64,000 nt of DNA from Siphonobacter curvatus (lineage in GTDB: Bacteria > Bacteroidota > Bacteroidia > Cytophagales > Spirosomataceae): NCBI RefSeq assembly GCF_002943425.1, contig NZ_PTRA01000001.1, forward strand, positions 1,426,001-1,490,000, written 5' to 3'. The position numbers and the translations under genes were made by a program. Positions 1 through 8,761 of the stretch are shown piece by piece; positions within the stretch are counted from its first letter, which is position 1; the number at the start of each line of letters is the position of its first letter. The notes beneath the pieces were generated by a model that did no database searches, had not been told where the DNA came from, and saw only the letters and a list, made by a program, of their open reading frames with translations.

Positions 1-1
1 T

Positions 2-1156
2 CCACACGTCCGCTGGGGCGTGGCTGATAACCAGCCGAACACCATTAGCCGGGTGATTCAGAAAAACAATCAGGTACGCGGCCAGCTCGACTCCCTGCGA
101 GACATGATTTACGGCTCAGGGCTGGGGTTCTTTAAAAAGCAGATTACCGAAAACGGCAAACTCGACATGGTTCCGTTTACCGACAACCGGCTGGAGGATT
201 GGATGGAAGAAACCAACCTTCAGGGCTTTTGTATCGCCTCGATTAATCAGTTTGTACAGAACGCAAACCGTTTTACCCGGATGATCTGGAACCCGATCCG
301 GGAATATTACGAACTGGAGGTTTCTGACTGTTTTGTGACCCGTATCGGCAAGCCTGATAAATACGGTGTTTTCGAGTATCATACAAACCCCTATTTCGGG
401 GAAGGTATGTTTATCAATCACAAGGAAACCCAAAAAATTCAGGCGTTCGATGCCCGCCAGTCCGTGCAGGCGGCGACCGTAACCATGCACCACTCGAAAG
501 CCGACATTCCCGGCAATCCGTTCTACGCGTATCCGTCCTGGTGGTGTGCCCTGGACTGGATTGAGCTGGCGAACCTTATTCCCTTGTTTCACAAAAGCGG
601 CCTTAAAAATGGGTACAACATCAAGTACCTCATTCGGATGCCCAAGGACTATTTTGATAAGGACGGCGACCGCGACCTGGACCAAAAAAAGGTACGGCAG
701 CGGTGGGACGCCTTCGGCGTTAATCTGAGTAAATGGATGAGCGGGACAGATAACGTAAACAAGTCAATGCTCATCAAGTATATGCGTGGCCAGGACGGTA
801 AAATGCTCGATAACATCGACGTAATACCGCTCAAAAACGAAATGAGCGACGACGCCTACAGCAAAGTGTGGGAAATGTCAAACGTCAGTATCGCCAATAG
901 TATGGGCATTCTGCCGACGCTGGCAGGGGTCAACCCTGGCAAGGGCAACGACTCCGGAAGCCAAATCCGGGTGATGGCCGACTACCAGCAGCATTACCGC
1001 ACGCCGGTACCCCGCCAGCTGATGCTGGAGCCGATTCGCCACAGCCTCCGGGCGATGGGCTACCGGGACGTAGTACCGGCTTTCAAGGACGTACTCATTA
1101 CCAACCTGGACGAAAACCCGAACGGGAAAAAGGCCACTGTAAACCCCGCCGCCTAA
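2..1156 (+). CDS. Phage portal protein, 5' end cut by window
   Basis: Likely portal protein, the dodecameric ring at the capsid vertex through which DNA is packaged. The reading frame is open from base 2, so the true start lies left of the window; a GTG at base 20 is only the first start-like codon. The C-terminal third has the composition expected of portals: a patch around GNDSGSQIRVMADYQQHYR in which peptides that wrap the ring precede a long helix and a short Gly/Asn-rich tail. The stop overlaps the next start (TAATG at 1154-1158), showing translational coupling. The assignment rests on sequence resemblance to portals of Bacteroidota phages plus the neighbouring virion genes. Uncertain point: how much of the N-terminus is missing. 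Confidence 0.75.
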   Translation, partial: PHVRWGVADNQPNTISRVIQKNNQVRGQLDSLRDMIYGSGLGFFKKQITENGKLDMVPFTDNRLEDWMEETNLQGFCIASINQFVQNANRFTRMIWNPIREYYELEVSDCFVTRIGKPDKYGVFEYHTNPYFGEGMFINHKETQKIQAFDARQSVQAATVTMHHSKADIPGNPFYAYPSWWCALDWIELANLIPLFHKSGLKNGYNIKYLIRMPKDYFDKDGDRDLDQKKVRQRWDAFGVNLSKWMSGTDNVNKSMLIKYMRGQDGKMLDNIDVIPLKNEMSDDAYSKVWEMSNVSIANSMGILPTLAGVNPGKGNDSGSQIRVMADYQQHYRTPVPRQLMLEPIRHSLRAMGYRDVVPAFKDVLITNLDENPNGKKATVNPAA

Positions 1157-2121
1157 TGCTTCTTTCTGATAGCGTCATAAAGGCCCGTCTAGGGGCCGTA
1201 CAAACCAAGCTAGGGTGGGAAACCATGAAGCCCTACGCGGAATCCGCTGAGCGAAAATTCAAGGGTGTGGTGGGCCTGGCCGTCTGCCGGTACCTGGAAA
1301 CAATCACTACCCAGAGCGATGCCTACGAGCTGCGGGCTTTGGCTGAGAGTGCCCTGACCTGGTCGGCCTACGTGTTGGCCCTGCCACACCTGAAAGTACG
1401 GGTGGGCGATCTGGGTTTGATGAAAACGAGCCCTCCCAATACGGTGGCTATTACCAAATGGGAGTACATCGACACGTTGGAAGCCGCCGAGAAGCAGGCC
1501 GACGAAAACCTGGAGGATTTTTTCGAGTTGCTGGATGCCCTCAAGCCAGCCGCCTGGACCGAATCCACCGCGTACGCTCAGCGGCGTAAACACTTCATCC
1601 GCTCATACGACGAACTAGCCGCGTACGTCAGTTTGGGAGGTGGACGAAACGGGCGGTTCTTTTCCATGCTGGTGCCCTATATCGCACGAGCGGAAGAACT
1701 CTACATACGCCCGCTTATTACCCCTTCGGATTTTGCCGCTCTGCTGTTGAAATGGCAAAATCCGGACACTGTCTGGGACCCTCAAGAAGAGCAGGCACTG
1801 GAGGCCATAAAAAAGGTCGTTGCCCCAATGGCCTACTATGAAGCCTTCCCGTTTTTGCCGCTTCAGGTTGACCAGGCTAGTTTTTCCAGTCCGCGTACGA
1901 AAGATGGCATTTTCGACGAACGCGACCCCGAACGTGGCGACTTGGACACGCTTCGGAGGCAGTTCTTCCAGGATGGCCAGCTCTACACGGCTCAACTAAA
2001 AACCATTCTGGACACCGTGGCCAGCCCCAACCTTTTCCCAGGCTATTACCAAGCCCACGTAAAGGAAATCCCGGACACGGAGCCCAGCGATTACACCCAT
2101 ACGTCACACGTAATTTTGTAA
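1156..2121 (+). CDS. Putative head-tail connector protein
   Basis: A 321-residue soluble protein, no signal peptide or membrane segment, mostly helical with many Ala, Glu and Leu. Its start overlaps the portal stop (TAATG). Position directly after the portal suggests a neck or head-completion role; proteins of this kind in Bacteroidota phages are usually left as families of unknown function (it resembles DUF6712-type proteins, from memory). No catalytic motif is visible. Structural function is inferred from position only. Confidence 0.5.
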   Translation: MLLSDSVIKARLGAVQTKLGWETMKPYAESAERKFKGVVGLAVCRYLETITTQSDAYELRALAESALTWSAYVLALPHLKVRVGDLGLMKTSPPNTVAITKWEYIDTLEAAEKQADENLEDFFELLDALKPAAWTESTAYAQRRKHFIRSYDELAAYVSLGGGRNGRFFSMLVPYIARAEELYIRPLITPSDFAALLLKWQNPDTVWDPQEEQALEAIKKVVAPMAYYEAFPFLPLQVDQASFSSPRTKDGIFDERDPERGDLDTLRRQFFQDGQLYTAQLKTILDTVASPNLFPGYYQAHVKEIPDTEPSDYTHTSHVIL

Positions 2122-2127
2122 ACTCCC

Positions 2128-2826
2128 ATGCAGGAAATTCTAACCGAAGAACAAGAACTACAGGCCCAGCTCGATGCGATCAATGTCCGAAAGGGACAAA
2201 TCGCCGCTGAAAAAGCCGCCGCCGCTGACGCTGAGCGAAACCGGCAAATCGCTATTCACCAGGAACTACTCCAGGATGCCAAGAACCTACGAGCAGAAGC
2301 TGGCCAGGCTACGGACCAACAGACCAAGCTCATGCTGTTAACCCAGGCCGCTGACGTGACCGCCGAAGCCAACCGGCTGGCTGTCGAGCTGGGTCTGGTC
2401 AAAGCTGAAGAACTGGAAGAAAAACCCGGTTTTACAGTTCCTGAGAAAGCAAGGCCATTTCTCTGGTTTGGTGGAATTGTCGGTATTCTGGGCTACTTGT
2501 ACGCCCGATTCTTTGGCCTAAAGGACGTTATCGAGGCGATTAACGCCAAAGTTGAACCGTTCTCTCAGGTCCGGCCCTATGGCCTGGATTCCATCCAAAA
2601 GCTCGTTTTTGAAAAGTACTCTCTGGGAATGGACACTGTCGCGGTGTTCGTGTTGCTGGGCGTCTTTGTGCCCGTAGTCCTGGGTTATGTCCTGCCGTTT
2701 GGCAAAGGGAACAATTTTCAAACCGAGTTTAAAACGCTAACACCGTGGCAGAGAGTACTAACAAGTGTGTTGTTGCTTTTGGGTTTATTCTTGCTTGTGG
2801 GGCTTTCGCATTTAGTCAAAGCGTAA
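2128..2826 (+). CDS. Phage coiled-coil membrane protein
   Basis: A 232-residue protein. Residues about 1-95 are Ala/Glu/Gln-rich and predicted to form a coiled coil (heptads around QAQLDAINVRKGQIAAEKAA); three hydrophobic segments follow at about 112-130, 170-192 and 210-230. The layout is that of a small inner-membrane protein facing the cytoplasm with a long helix. It precedes and overlaps by 82 bases the endolysin candidate, so a role in lysis (holin or lysis timing) is possible, but no holin family is recognised. Phage tail-associated membrane proteins are an alternative. Confidence 0.55.
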   Translation: MQEILTEEQELQAQLDAINVRKGQIAAEKAAAADAERNRQIAIHQELLQDAKNLRAEAGQATDQQTKLMLLTQAADVTAEANRLAVELGLVKAEELEEKPGFTVPEKARPFLWFGGIVGILGYLYARFFGLKDVIEAINAKVEPFSQVRPYGLDSIQKLVFEKYSLGMDTVAVFVLLGVFVPVVLGYVLPFGKGNNFQTEFKTLTPWQRVLTSVLLLLGLFLLVGLSHLVKA

Positions 2827-3386
2827 AACAGCCCAAGCCACCCAGAAACGACGACCTGGAGGAACGCTGGCGGCAAGTCTGGTTTGATTCTGCCAAAGCC
2901 GAAACCTGGGTACGTGAGAAAACCAACCGGAACGACCACCCCCGAATCAAGGAGTACAACCGCTTTGCTAAGGTGCCTTTAAATAGCCCGTATTGTGCCA
3001 GCGGCTTGTACTTCACAGCGAAAAAGGCAGGGCTCGACTTCGACCTGAAAAACCCCGCTGCCGTCCGGAGCTGGTTCTCGGATAAATCCAAGGTTATCTA
3101 CGACCACCGACAACCCGGACGCTTCCAGGCAACGCCCCGGCGTATGGACGTCGTCTGGCTTTTCCAGAGCCATATCGAGGCCATAGCCGACCAGACCATT
3201 CCCCGCGACATTGAGGACGACGACATGATTAACACCGTCGCTTTCAATTCCAGAGGAAACAATGTGAAAGAAGGGGTATACCATCCGATGCGTCGCAAAT
3301 GGCGGGACGTAAAACTGGTCGCCAACCACGTGACACCCTTCGTAAAAAAGAAAGAAAAAACCGAGGTAAAAACCTCACTCAAATAA
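2745..3386 (+). CDS. CHAP/NlpC-like endolysin with signal peptide
   Basis: Predicted peptidoglycan amidase or endopeptidase of the papain-like CHAP type. A GTG start gives an N-terminal signal-peptide-like segment (hydrophobic residues 9-23, plausible cleavage after FAFS). The catalytic set is visible: Cys84 in PYCASGLYFTAKKAG, His143 in FQSHIEAIAD and Asn168 in TVAFNS, followed by the terminal KEGVYHPMRRKWRD strand seen in this group. The first 82 bases lie inside the preceding membrane gene in another frame. The stop overlaps the next start (TAATG, 3384-3388). A signal peptide would allow export by Sec with activation on loss of membrane potential, as known for some endolysins; that is inference. 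If the GTG start is wrong, the enzyme would be cytoplasmic and need a holin. Confidence 0.7.
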   Translation: MAESTNKCVVAFGFILACGAFAFSQSVKQPKPPRNDDLEERWRQVWFDSAKAETWVREKTNRNDHPRIKEYNRFAKVPLNSPYCASGLYFTAKKAGLDFDLKNPAAVRSWFSDKSKVIYDHRQPGRFQATPRRMDVVWLFQSHIEAIADQTIPRDIEDDDMINTVAFNSRGNNVKEGVYHPMRRKWRDVKLVANHVTPFVKKKEKTEVKTSLK

Positions 3387-3661
3387 TGTCAAATTCTAGC
3401 GAACAAGACCAAATTTCCCTACTGGAGCGGGTACAGGCTCCAACCCCGAAAGTATTCCGGATAATCCGGAACGCGGGCGTAATTCTGGCCGTGATTTCTA
3501 CCAGTCTACTATCCATCCAGGCCCAGGGCGTGAACGTACCAGAAATCGTTCTTTTTATGGCCGATAAAGCCTACGCCCTGGCGGGTGCCATCGCTGCCCT
3601 GGTGGCTCAGTTTACGGTCGATTACAAGGCCAAAGCAGAACGGGAAATTTTTAACAAATAG
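3386..3661 (+). CDS. Small two-helix membrane protein, holin candidate
   Basis: A 91-residue protein. The ATG at 3386 is preferred over an in-frame upstream ATG at 3299 because it overlaps the endolysin stop and gives a normal-sized product. It has a polar N-terminus, hydrophobic segments at about residues 30-47 and 62-77, and a charged C-terminus (VDYKAKAEREIFNK). Size, topology and position beside a cell-wall hydrolase match phage holins, and similar small proteins recur in Bacteroidota phages. No named holin family is recognisable by eye. Confidence 0.6.
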   Translation: MSNSSEQDQISLLERVQAPTPKVFRIIRNAGVILAVISTSLLSIQAQGVNVPEIVLFMADKAYALAGAIAALVAQFTVDYKAKAEREIFNK

Positions 3662-3663
3662 CC

Positions 3664-4536
3664 ATGATTGACTTTACCCTAAACGGTGAAGCCAAGCAAC
3701 TGCCCGAAAACTGGCAAGAGGTACGCCCCGACCTCTTGCCAGACTTGCTCCGGCTGTTGTTTGTCGAGCCAGAGAATACCTTTACCCAGCACCATATTCT
3801 ACGCTTGACGCTGGGCTATTCCAAGAAGGAGTGGACGAAATTTTGCAGGATCTATTTTGGGGCAAAAGTCAGCGAAGAACGCAAGGATACCAACTCCGAA
3901 ATGCTGGCTTTTCTCTTTGGTCGGTTGTCCTGGATGTGGACCGAATCGCTTACCGTGCAGCCGGTCGAATTTGTGGAAATCGAGCAGGTAAAGCACTTTT
4001 TGCCTGAGCCGTTTTTGAAGACAACCACCTACGGCGAATTAACCGACGCTTACATTCACCTGCGGGCCTTTACCGATCAACTGGAGCCAGGCGAAACCAG
4101 GCTACACCTGTTACTGGCCACCATTTGCCGACCCGAACAGCCAGGGGAGAATTACCAGCTAAACCCAGAGTGGAATGGCGATAAACGGGAGCCCTACAAC
4201 GAACACGTGGCAGGCGTCCGGGCAAAAGCCTGGCAGGCCGTCCCGCTCTCCGTGAAAATTCCCATTTTGGTGTATTTCGTTGGTTCGTTGAAAGAGCTAA
4301 TGGTCAGTTATGAAATTTACGAGACTGAAACCATCGACAACGTGGCCAGCGAGGAAGAATACCCCGGCCAGGGCTTCATCAAAAATCAGCACTTGCTCGC
4401 AGAAAAAGGCGTTTTTGGTACCATGAAGGAAACCCGCCAAGCAGGAGCTCACGAGGTTCTTTTGTTCCTGGAAGAATTTAAAAAAGACGAAGAGTACAAG
4501 GAGAAAAAACGCAAGGAGGCCGAAAATAAAAAATGA
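3664..4536 (+). CDS. Phage protein of unknown function
   Basis: A 290-residue soluble, acidic protein starting two bases after the previous stop. It is rich in Leu, Glu and aromatic residues, has a hydrophobic patch near residue 200 (VKIPILVYFVGSLKELM), and ends in a Lys/Glu-rich helix (EEFKKDEEYKEKKRKEAENKK region). It overlaps the next gene by four bases (ATGA). It lies between the lysis genes and tail genes, so a tail or assembly role is possible. No family recognised. Confidence 0.5.
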   Translation: MIDFTLNGEAKQLPENWQEVRPDLLPDLLRLLFVEPENTFTQHHILRLTLGYSKKEWTKFCRIYFGAKVSEERKDTNSEMLAFLFGRLSWMWTESLTVQPVEFVEIEQVKHFLPEPFLKTTTYGELTDAYIHLRAFTDQLEPGETRLHLLLATICRPEQPGENYQLNPEWNGDKREPYNEHVAGVRAKAWQAVPLSVKIPILVYFVGSLKELMVSYEIYETETIDNVASEEEYPGQGFIKNQHLLAEKGVFGTMKETRQAGAHEVLLFLEEFKKDEEYKEKKRKEAENKK

Positions 4537-4991
4537 CACCTACGAAACGATTCTGGCAATACTTAAAACCCATTTTAGAGGCTCAGCATGGCGTCAAATA
4601 CGTTAAACTGTCGGATGGCAACCGGATGGACCGTTTAACGGCTGACAGCGTCAGTACGGACGTTTACCCCTGCGTTTTTGCCATTCGGCCCAAGTATCAG
4701 GGCACAGATGCCAACAGCGGTACGCTTTGGGCTCGATTCTCGACGATTTTATACATTTTCGAGAAAGCGGATTTGAACGACTACGACGACCAGGACGCTG
4801 CCTACGACCTATCGGAATTTATCGCTACTCAGATAGCACAGCAACTTTTTCACGACTCGAAAGATTACCGCTGTCTATTCGATTTAAACCAGTACCAGGC
4901 CGAACCCGTCGAGTACCAAATGTTAGACGCTGCCTGGGGGTATGAAGTGAAACTAACCATTTCGCTGCCCGCTAACGATCTTTTTTGCTAA
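4533..4991 (+). CDS. Phage protein, possible tail completion/minor tail
   Basis: A 152-residue protein beginning within the stop of the preceding gene (ATGA) and ending with TAATG into the next. Composition and length (an N-terminal helix WQYLKPILEAQHGVKYVKL, then a beta-rich half ending in EYQMLDAAWGYEVKLTISLP) resemble tail-terminator or minor tail proteins, which measure about 130-160 residues. This is a fold-level impression only; the function is inferred from position in a virion operon. Confidence 0.45.
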   Translation: MTPTKRFWQYLKPILEAQHGVKYVKLSDGNRMDRLTADSVSTDVYPCVFAIRPKYQGTDANSGTLWARFSTILYIFEKADLNDYDDQDAAYDLSEFIATQIAQQLFHDSKDYRCLFDLNQYQAEPVEYQMLDAAWGYEVKLTISLPANDLFC

Positions 4992-5179
4992 TGAGAAAAG
5001 CCCTGTATTACCGCGACCTTTTTGTTTTCTACCTGGCTTGTCTGTTAGCCTTACCCTTTACGTTTCTCTTTTATCTGGGCACCGATCTGGTAAAGCTAAA
5101 ATGGCCTATGGGCTGCGTTCTGAAAACACAAATGGTGTATCAGAGCGTACGGTTTAAATTCAGGCCCAAGAGAGCCTAA
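4991..5179 (+). CDS. Small single-helix membrane protein
   Basis: A 62-residue protein. The start is taken at the ATG overlapping the previous stop (4991). One long hydrophobic segment (DLFVFYLACLLALPFTFLFYL, about residues 9-29) is followed by a basic C-terminus (VRFKFRPKRA). It is the last gene before a strong terminator, closing the first virion operon. Function unknown; tiny membrane proteins at this place could tune lysis. Confidence 0.5.
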   Translation: MRKALYYRDLFVFYLACLLALPFTFLFYLGTDLVKLKWPMGCVLKTQMVYQSVRFKFRPKRA

Positions 5180-5214
5180 AAGTTCCGGCCACGTGGTCGG
5201 AACTTTCGTTTTTT
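5179..5214 (+). terminator. Intrinsic terminator after first phage operon
   Basis: Perfect 9-base stem AAAGTTCCG / CGGAACTTT (5179-5187 and 5198-5206), loop GCCACGTGGT, then CG and a run of six T. It lies directly behind the 62-residue membrane protein stop. Confidence 0.85.
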
Positions 5215-5272
5215 ACCCGTCCTTTCCTGGCCCGGCTGAGCCGATCAATTTCACGAAAAAAACGCGTGACGC

Positions 5273-7291
5273 ATGATTGATTTGCAAGCCCAAGGGATGG
5301 TTTTTTTACCCCTGAAATTTAGCCGTAACGAACTTACCTACACCATCGACGCGGCAGACCCAAGCCTGGCCAACCGGACCGGCTTAAAGTACTTTCTTGA
5401 AATTCTGGTACCGGCGTTTCCCCTGAGTCCGGATTTTGTTTTGTTGCACCGAAGCGAGGGCAGGGAGCGGCCCGTGGGTACAAACGGAAGCGTAAGCCTT
5501 TACGAAGGAGCGGACTTTTCGTATAACGACCGAAACGGGAAGCTGGACGGCCAGCTGAGCCTTTTAAAACCCGAATACGGTCAACGCTCGATGCGGCTTT
5601 CTGTTACGCAGACAATGCCTTTTAAATTACGTGAAATCGTAACGGGTGGCGTCGATTCCGATAAGACCAGCCCAACGCAGTGGGTTATAAAAGCGGGCAT
5701 TTCTCTGGAACACTGGCCTGGCTACCAAAACGATTTCTGGAACAAGTACCAGGCACAGGCCCGCAAGTTTTTGACCTGGCAACCCAATGGCCGAACCGTA
5801 AGCCCAACCGAAGAAATTTATCTGAGCTTTGTTCTTAACTGTTTTCCGGTACCGGCCACGCTGAAGCTACGCGTTTCGTTCCACCTTTCCGACGGCAGCA
5901 GCACCCGGCCCCAAACCGTCAGCGAGCTGTCGGGCCTGACTCAGTATGGTGTGGTACTTTGCCCAGTTGGTCCCAAGATTCTGAACGTACCCGACGATTG
6001 CGAGCGGTACGACGTCTGGCTTTCCAACGAAAACGACGAATGTCTTTCGGAAATCCGGACTTATTATCTGGAGCAGCTCTACCAGCCATTTGAGCGGTTC
6101 ATTCTCTTTTCCAATTCGCTGGGTGGCTGGGACACCTTACGGCTGACCGGCGAAACCACCGAGAAGCTCCGGGTTAGCCAGGTTACAGCCGAGCGGGCCC
6201 GGAAGTCTTCCGACCCCCTGGACTTCCCCGAAATGCTGGTAGTATCGACGGAAGGAGAGCGGGAACTGTCCTTTTCGACCGGCTATTTTCAAAAAGATTC
6301 TGCCGCCTGGCTGCGTTACCTAGATGAGCTGATACTGACCGAAGAAATTTACCTGGTCAGCGATCAGGGCTACGAGCCTTTACGGCGAACGACCAGCGAA
6401 GTAGTGGACCACCAGGACAACGTCTTTCTCCAGTCGCGTACGTTCTCGTTTGTCAAGCAATCGAAGGTTCAAAACTTCAGCCAGTTGCCTGCCAATGTAC
6501 CCGACATTCGCCCGACTGTCTGGGTAGGTCAAAACTACACCCACGTACTCGATGCTCAGGGCAAACGTTCCGGCAAGATGGCCGCGACCCGACTCCGAAA
6601 AACCTACGCCGACGACGGTACGGACGTGAAGCCGCTAACCCTCAAACCTAACACACCCGGCGACCCAGACTACCAAAAGCCTATTTTTTCCCCGGTCGTC
6701 GTTGTGGGCTCGACGCCGTACCCATCTCTGGCGATTTCCAGAAAAACGAGCTACAACCGGACTACGTGCGGCAATGGCTACTACGGAGGCCCGGCCCTGG
6801 TGGCCATCGAGGCGGGCAAATACGGTGGCGAATCGCCAGGAGATGGGGACGCTCTAGCAGAAGCTGAATTTTTGAGCAAGAATACCCAGGCATATACCGA
6901 CGAATGGGGTGTTTGCGATAACAGCCCACAAAACTACGCCTGGGACGTGCCCGCAGGCCATTGGCACTACCGGACCAATTACACGGCTGAAACCCTGGTT
7001 TCAGAGACAGCTCTAAACCCAGAAAAGGGGAACGCCTGGTATTTACCTCAAGGCTCCGGGTATCGGTACCAGAACTGGCAGAATGATTTGAATTTCCCGG
7101 CTCCAGCCGCCGCTAACGCCTGGCGTTTTGGTTTCTATCATTCCGTACCCATTACCGTGAAAACGTACATAAACGGCCAACTGGTGGACACCCGGACGCA
7201 AAACCCAAACCAGGAAAGCTACTCACAATTCACTTACCCCGGAACGCTCCAGAGCGGCGACCGGCTTTACTTGGAACGCTCAGACGCTTAA
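5273..7291 (+). CDS. Large phage tail/baseplate protein with DUF5977-like module
   Basis: A 672-residue beta-rich protein, the first gene after the terminator, followed after one base by a second large tail protein. Residues about 487-555 contain a Cys/Gly/Ala-rich pattern (RKTSYNRTTCGNGYYGG ... LAEAEFLSKNTQAYTD) like the DUF5977 module found in Bacteroidota surface and phage tail proteins. The C-terminus (about 610-672) looks like a small beta-sandwich with VPITVKTYINGQLVDT. A baseplate, tail-tip or host-contact role is inferred. No enzyme motif is visible. Confidence 0.55.
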   Translation: MIDLQAQGMVFLPLKFSRNELTYTIDAADPSLANRTGLKYFLEILVPAFPLSPDFVLLHRSEGRERPVGTNGSVSLYEGADFSYNDRNGKLDGQLSLLKPEYGQRSMRLSVTQTMPFKLREIVTGGVDSDKTSPTQWVIKAGISLEHWPGYQNDFWNKYQAQARKFLTWQPNGRTVSPTEEIYLSFVLNCFPVPATLKLRVSFHLSDGSSTRPQTVSELSGLTQYGVVLCPVGPKILNVPDDCERYDVWLSNENDECLSEIRTYYLEQLYQPFERFILFSNSLGGWDTLRLTGETTEKLRVSQVTAERARKSSDPLDFPEMLVVSTEGERELSFSTGYFQKDSAAWLRYLDELILTEEIYLVSDQGYEPLRRTTSEVVDHQDNVFLQSRTFSFVKQSKVQNFSQLPANVPDIRPTVWVGQNYTHVLDAQGKRSGKMAATRLRKTYADDGTDVKPLTLKPNTPGDPDYQKPIFSPVVVVGSTPYPSLAISRKTSYNRTTCGNGYYGGPALVAIEAGKYGGESPGDGDALAEAEFLSKNTQAYTDEWGVCDNSPQNYAWDVPAGHWHYRTNYTAETLVSETALNPEKGNAWYLPQGSGYRYQNWQNDLNFPAPAAANAWRFGFYHSVPITVKTYINGQLVDTRTQNPNQESYSQFTYPGTLQSGDRLYLERSDA

Positions 7292-7292
7292 A

Positions 7293-8708
7293 ATGAACTA
7301 CGAAATACGCATCAATGGAGAGGCGGTGGATCTTCCGCCGTCTACTCCGGTAAAACTGGATTTTCAGAGCCCGTATTTGCTTTACGATACCATTCCGGGC
7401 AGCAACGACCAAATGCCCACGCTGCCGCCAACGGACCGAAACCAGCGGATTTTTGGCTACTTCCACGAGCCCCAAGCCGGGCCGCGTGTGGCTGAGTATG
7501 CCTGTCAGCAATTCTACGGCGGCGAACTCTTAAAGGAGGGGTATTTTATTTTGACAGAAGCCGACCGGATAAATGGGTACAAGGGCATTTTTAGCGATAA
7601 GCTGGGGGAGTTCTTTGGCGACTTTCAAAAAGTTTTGCTTTCAGAGCTGGAGCTGGGAACCCTGCCGCTGGAGCAACCGGCGACTGGCGAAGTATTCGCG
7701 GACGGCCAGCTGGCCTACGTCCTGCCCACCATAGTGAATCCGGATTTCTACGGCGGCAATAATCCGCCCGGATTTGAGGGGCGGATAAACGAGTTCCGAA
7801 ACGGTGGCTACATTGGTACGACGCCAAAGGTGCCCATGTTTATGGTGAGCTTTGTACTAAAACGCCTTGCTCAGCTGACCGGCACCACCATTGAAGGCGA
7901 ATTTTTCCAGCATCCGAGCTGGAGCCGCCTGGTAATTTATAACACCAGGGCGACCGATGCCGCAACCGGCGTTCTGGTATCGGGCCATTTGCCAGAGCTG
8001 ACAGTGGAACAGTTCCTGTTAGAGCTGCGAAAATTGCCTAACCTATCCTTTGACTTTAATTCTACGGAAAAACGTCTGAGAATCGGTTTTTGGGAGGAAA
8101 AACTGGCCATGCCCGTTCTGGCGGACTGGAGTAAAAAGGCCGTGGAAGGAGAAGCTAAGACCGCCGAACGAAACGCCCGCCTTCAGCTGAGCTATGAGCT
8201 GGATTCTGGCGACGCTCTCCAGAAGGATAAGCCCGCCGAGGTGGCCGACTACTTCAGCCCGTTACTGCCAGACGACGGTCGCAATGGGTTGGCAAAACTA
8301 ATCTGCAAATTTTCCACCTTGCTGGTCGATCAGGAAACCGGCCTGGCTTCGGCCCGTCAGAAAGGCAATACGTCGCAGTATGGCCAGGGAGCTGAGAAAT
8401 TCAGCCCGCGTTTGCTGTTTTGGCATGGTCAGGTAAATGGTTATCCCAAGGCATTGCCGACCCACGGCAACTATTCACTGTATTGGACTGGCCCCAACGG
8501 TCTGGCCACTCAATGCTGGTCACGTACGGAAGCCCTGCGGAAAAATTGGTTTTACCTGAAGAAAGATTTGATCTTAAACGAGGCCGATCTGGCTCAGCTG
8601 GATTTCGCCCGAAAAATTCACATCGACGGGATGAATTATATTATTGCAGTACTTTCAGTTACTTTACCAATAGAAGATGTTGCTTCGGTATTATTACTTT
8701 CGGTTTAG
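7293..8708 (+). CDS. Phage baseplate/tail-tip protein
   Basis: A 471-residue protein beginning one base after the previous stop. The N-terminus (MNYEIRINGEAVDLPPSTPVKLDFQSP region) reads like a tail-hub domain in which short beta strands alternate with turns; the C-terminus holds an IHIDGMNYIIAVLSVTLPI strand pair seen near the ends of such proteins. Codon use changes abruptly over the last 25-30 codons (from about 8630), which become AT-rich like the following cargo gene; the 3' end may have been brought in with the cargo. The stop codon is inside a perfect inverted repeat. Confidence 0.55.
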   Translation: MNYEIRINGEAVDLPPSTPVKLDFQSPYLLYDTIPGSNDQMPTLPPTDRNQRIFGYFHEPQAGPRVAEYACQQFYGGELLKEGYFILTEADRINGYKGIFSDKLGEFFGDFQKVLLSELELGTLPLEQPATGEVFADGQLAYVLPTIVNPDFYGGNNPPGFEGRINEFRNGGYIGTTPKVPMFMVSFVLKRLAQLTGTTIEGEFFQHPSWSRLVIYNTRATDAATGVLVSGHLPELTVEQFLLELRKLPNLSFDFNSTEKRLRIGFWEEKLAMPVLADWSKKAVEGEAKTAERNARLQLSYELDSGDALQKDKPAEVADYFSPLLPDDGRNGLAKLICKFSTLLVDQETGLASARQKGNTSQYGQGAEKFSPRLLFWHGQVNGYPKALPTHGNYSLYWTGPNGLATQCWSRTEALRKNWFYLKKDLILNEADLAQLDFARKIHIDGMNYIIAVLSVTLPIEDVASVLLLSV

Positions 8709-8736
8709 TTTTAAAAATCAAATTTTTAAAACTAAA
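8704..8736. terminator. 15-bp perfect inverted repeat at cargo boundary
   Basis: TTTAGTTTTAAAAAT (8704-8718) pairs with ATTTTTAAAACTAAA (8722-8736) across a three-base loop. It includes the TAG stop of the baseplate gene. AT-rich and nearly symmetric, it could end transcription in both directions and isolate the cargo gene, or be a protein-binding palindrome. Confidence 0.6.
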
Positions 8737-8761
8737 CTATAACTTTAAATATTTAAATACT

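Noticed and set aside
116-685. Long minus-strand open frame (189 codons) opposite the portal gene
   Set aside because: Lies wholly inside the portal gene in the antisense frame; composition follows the portal codons and no family is recognisable.
8420-8761. Upstream extension of the cargo nuclease gene (663-codon frame)
   Set aside because: The first 114 codons overlap the baseplate gene in another frame and look like noise; the AT-rich coding style starts at the ATG at 8762.
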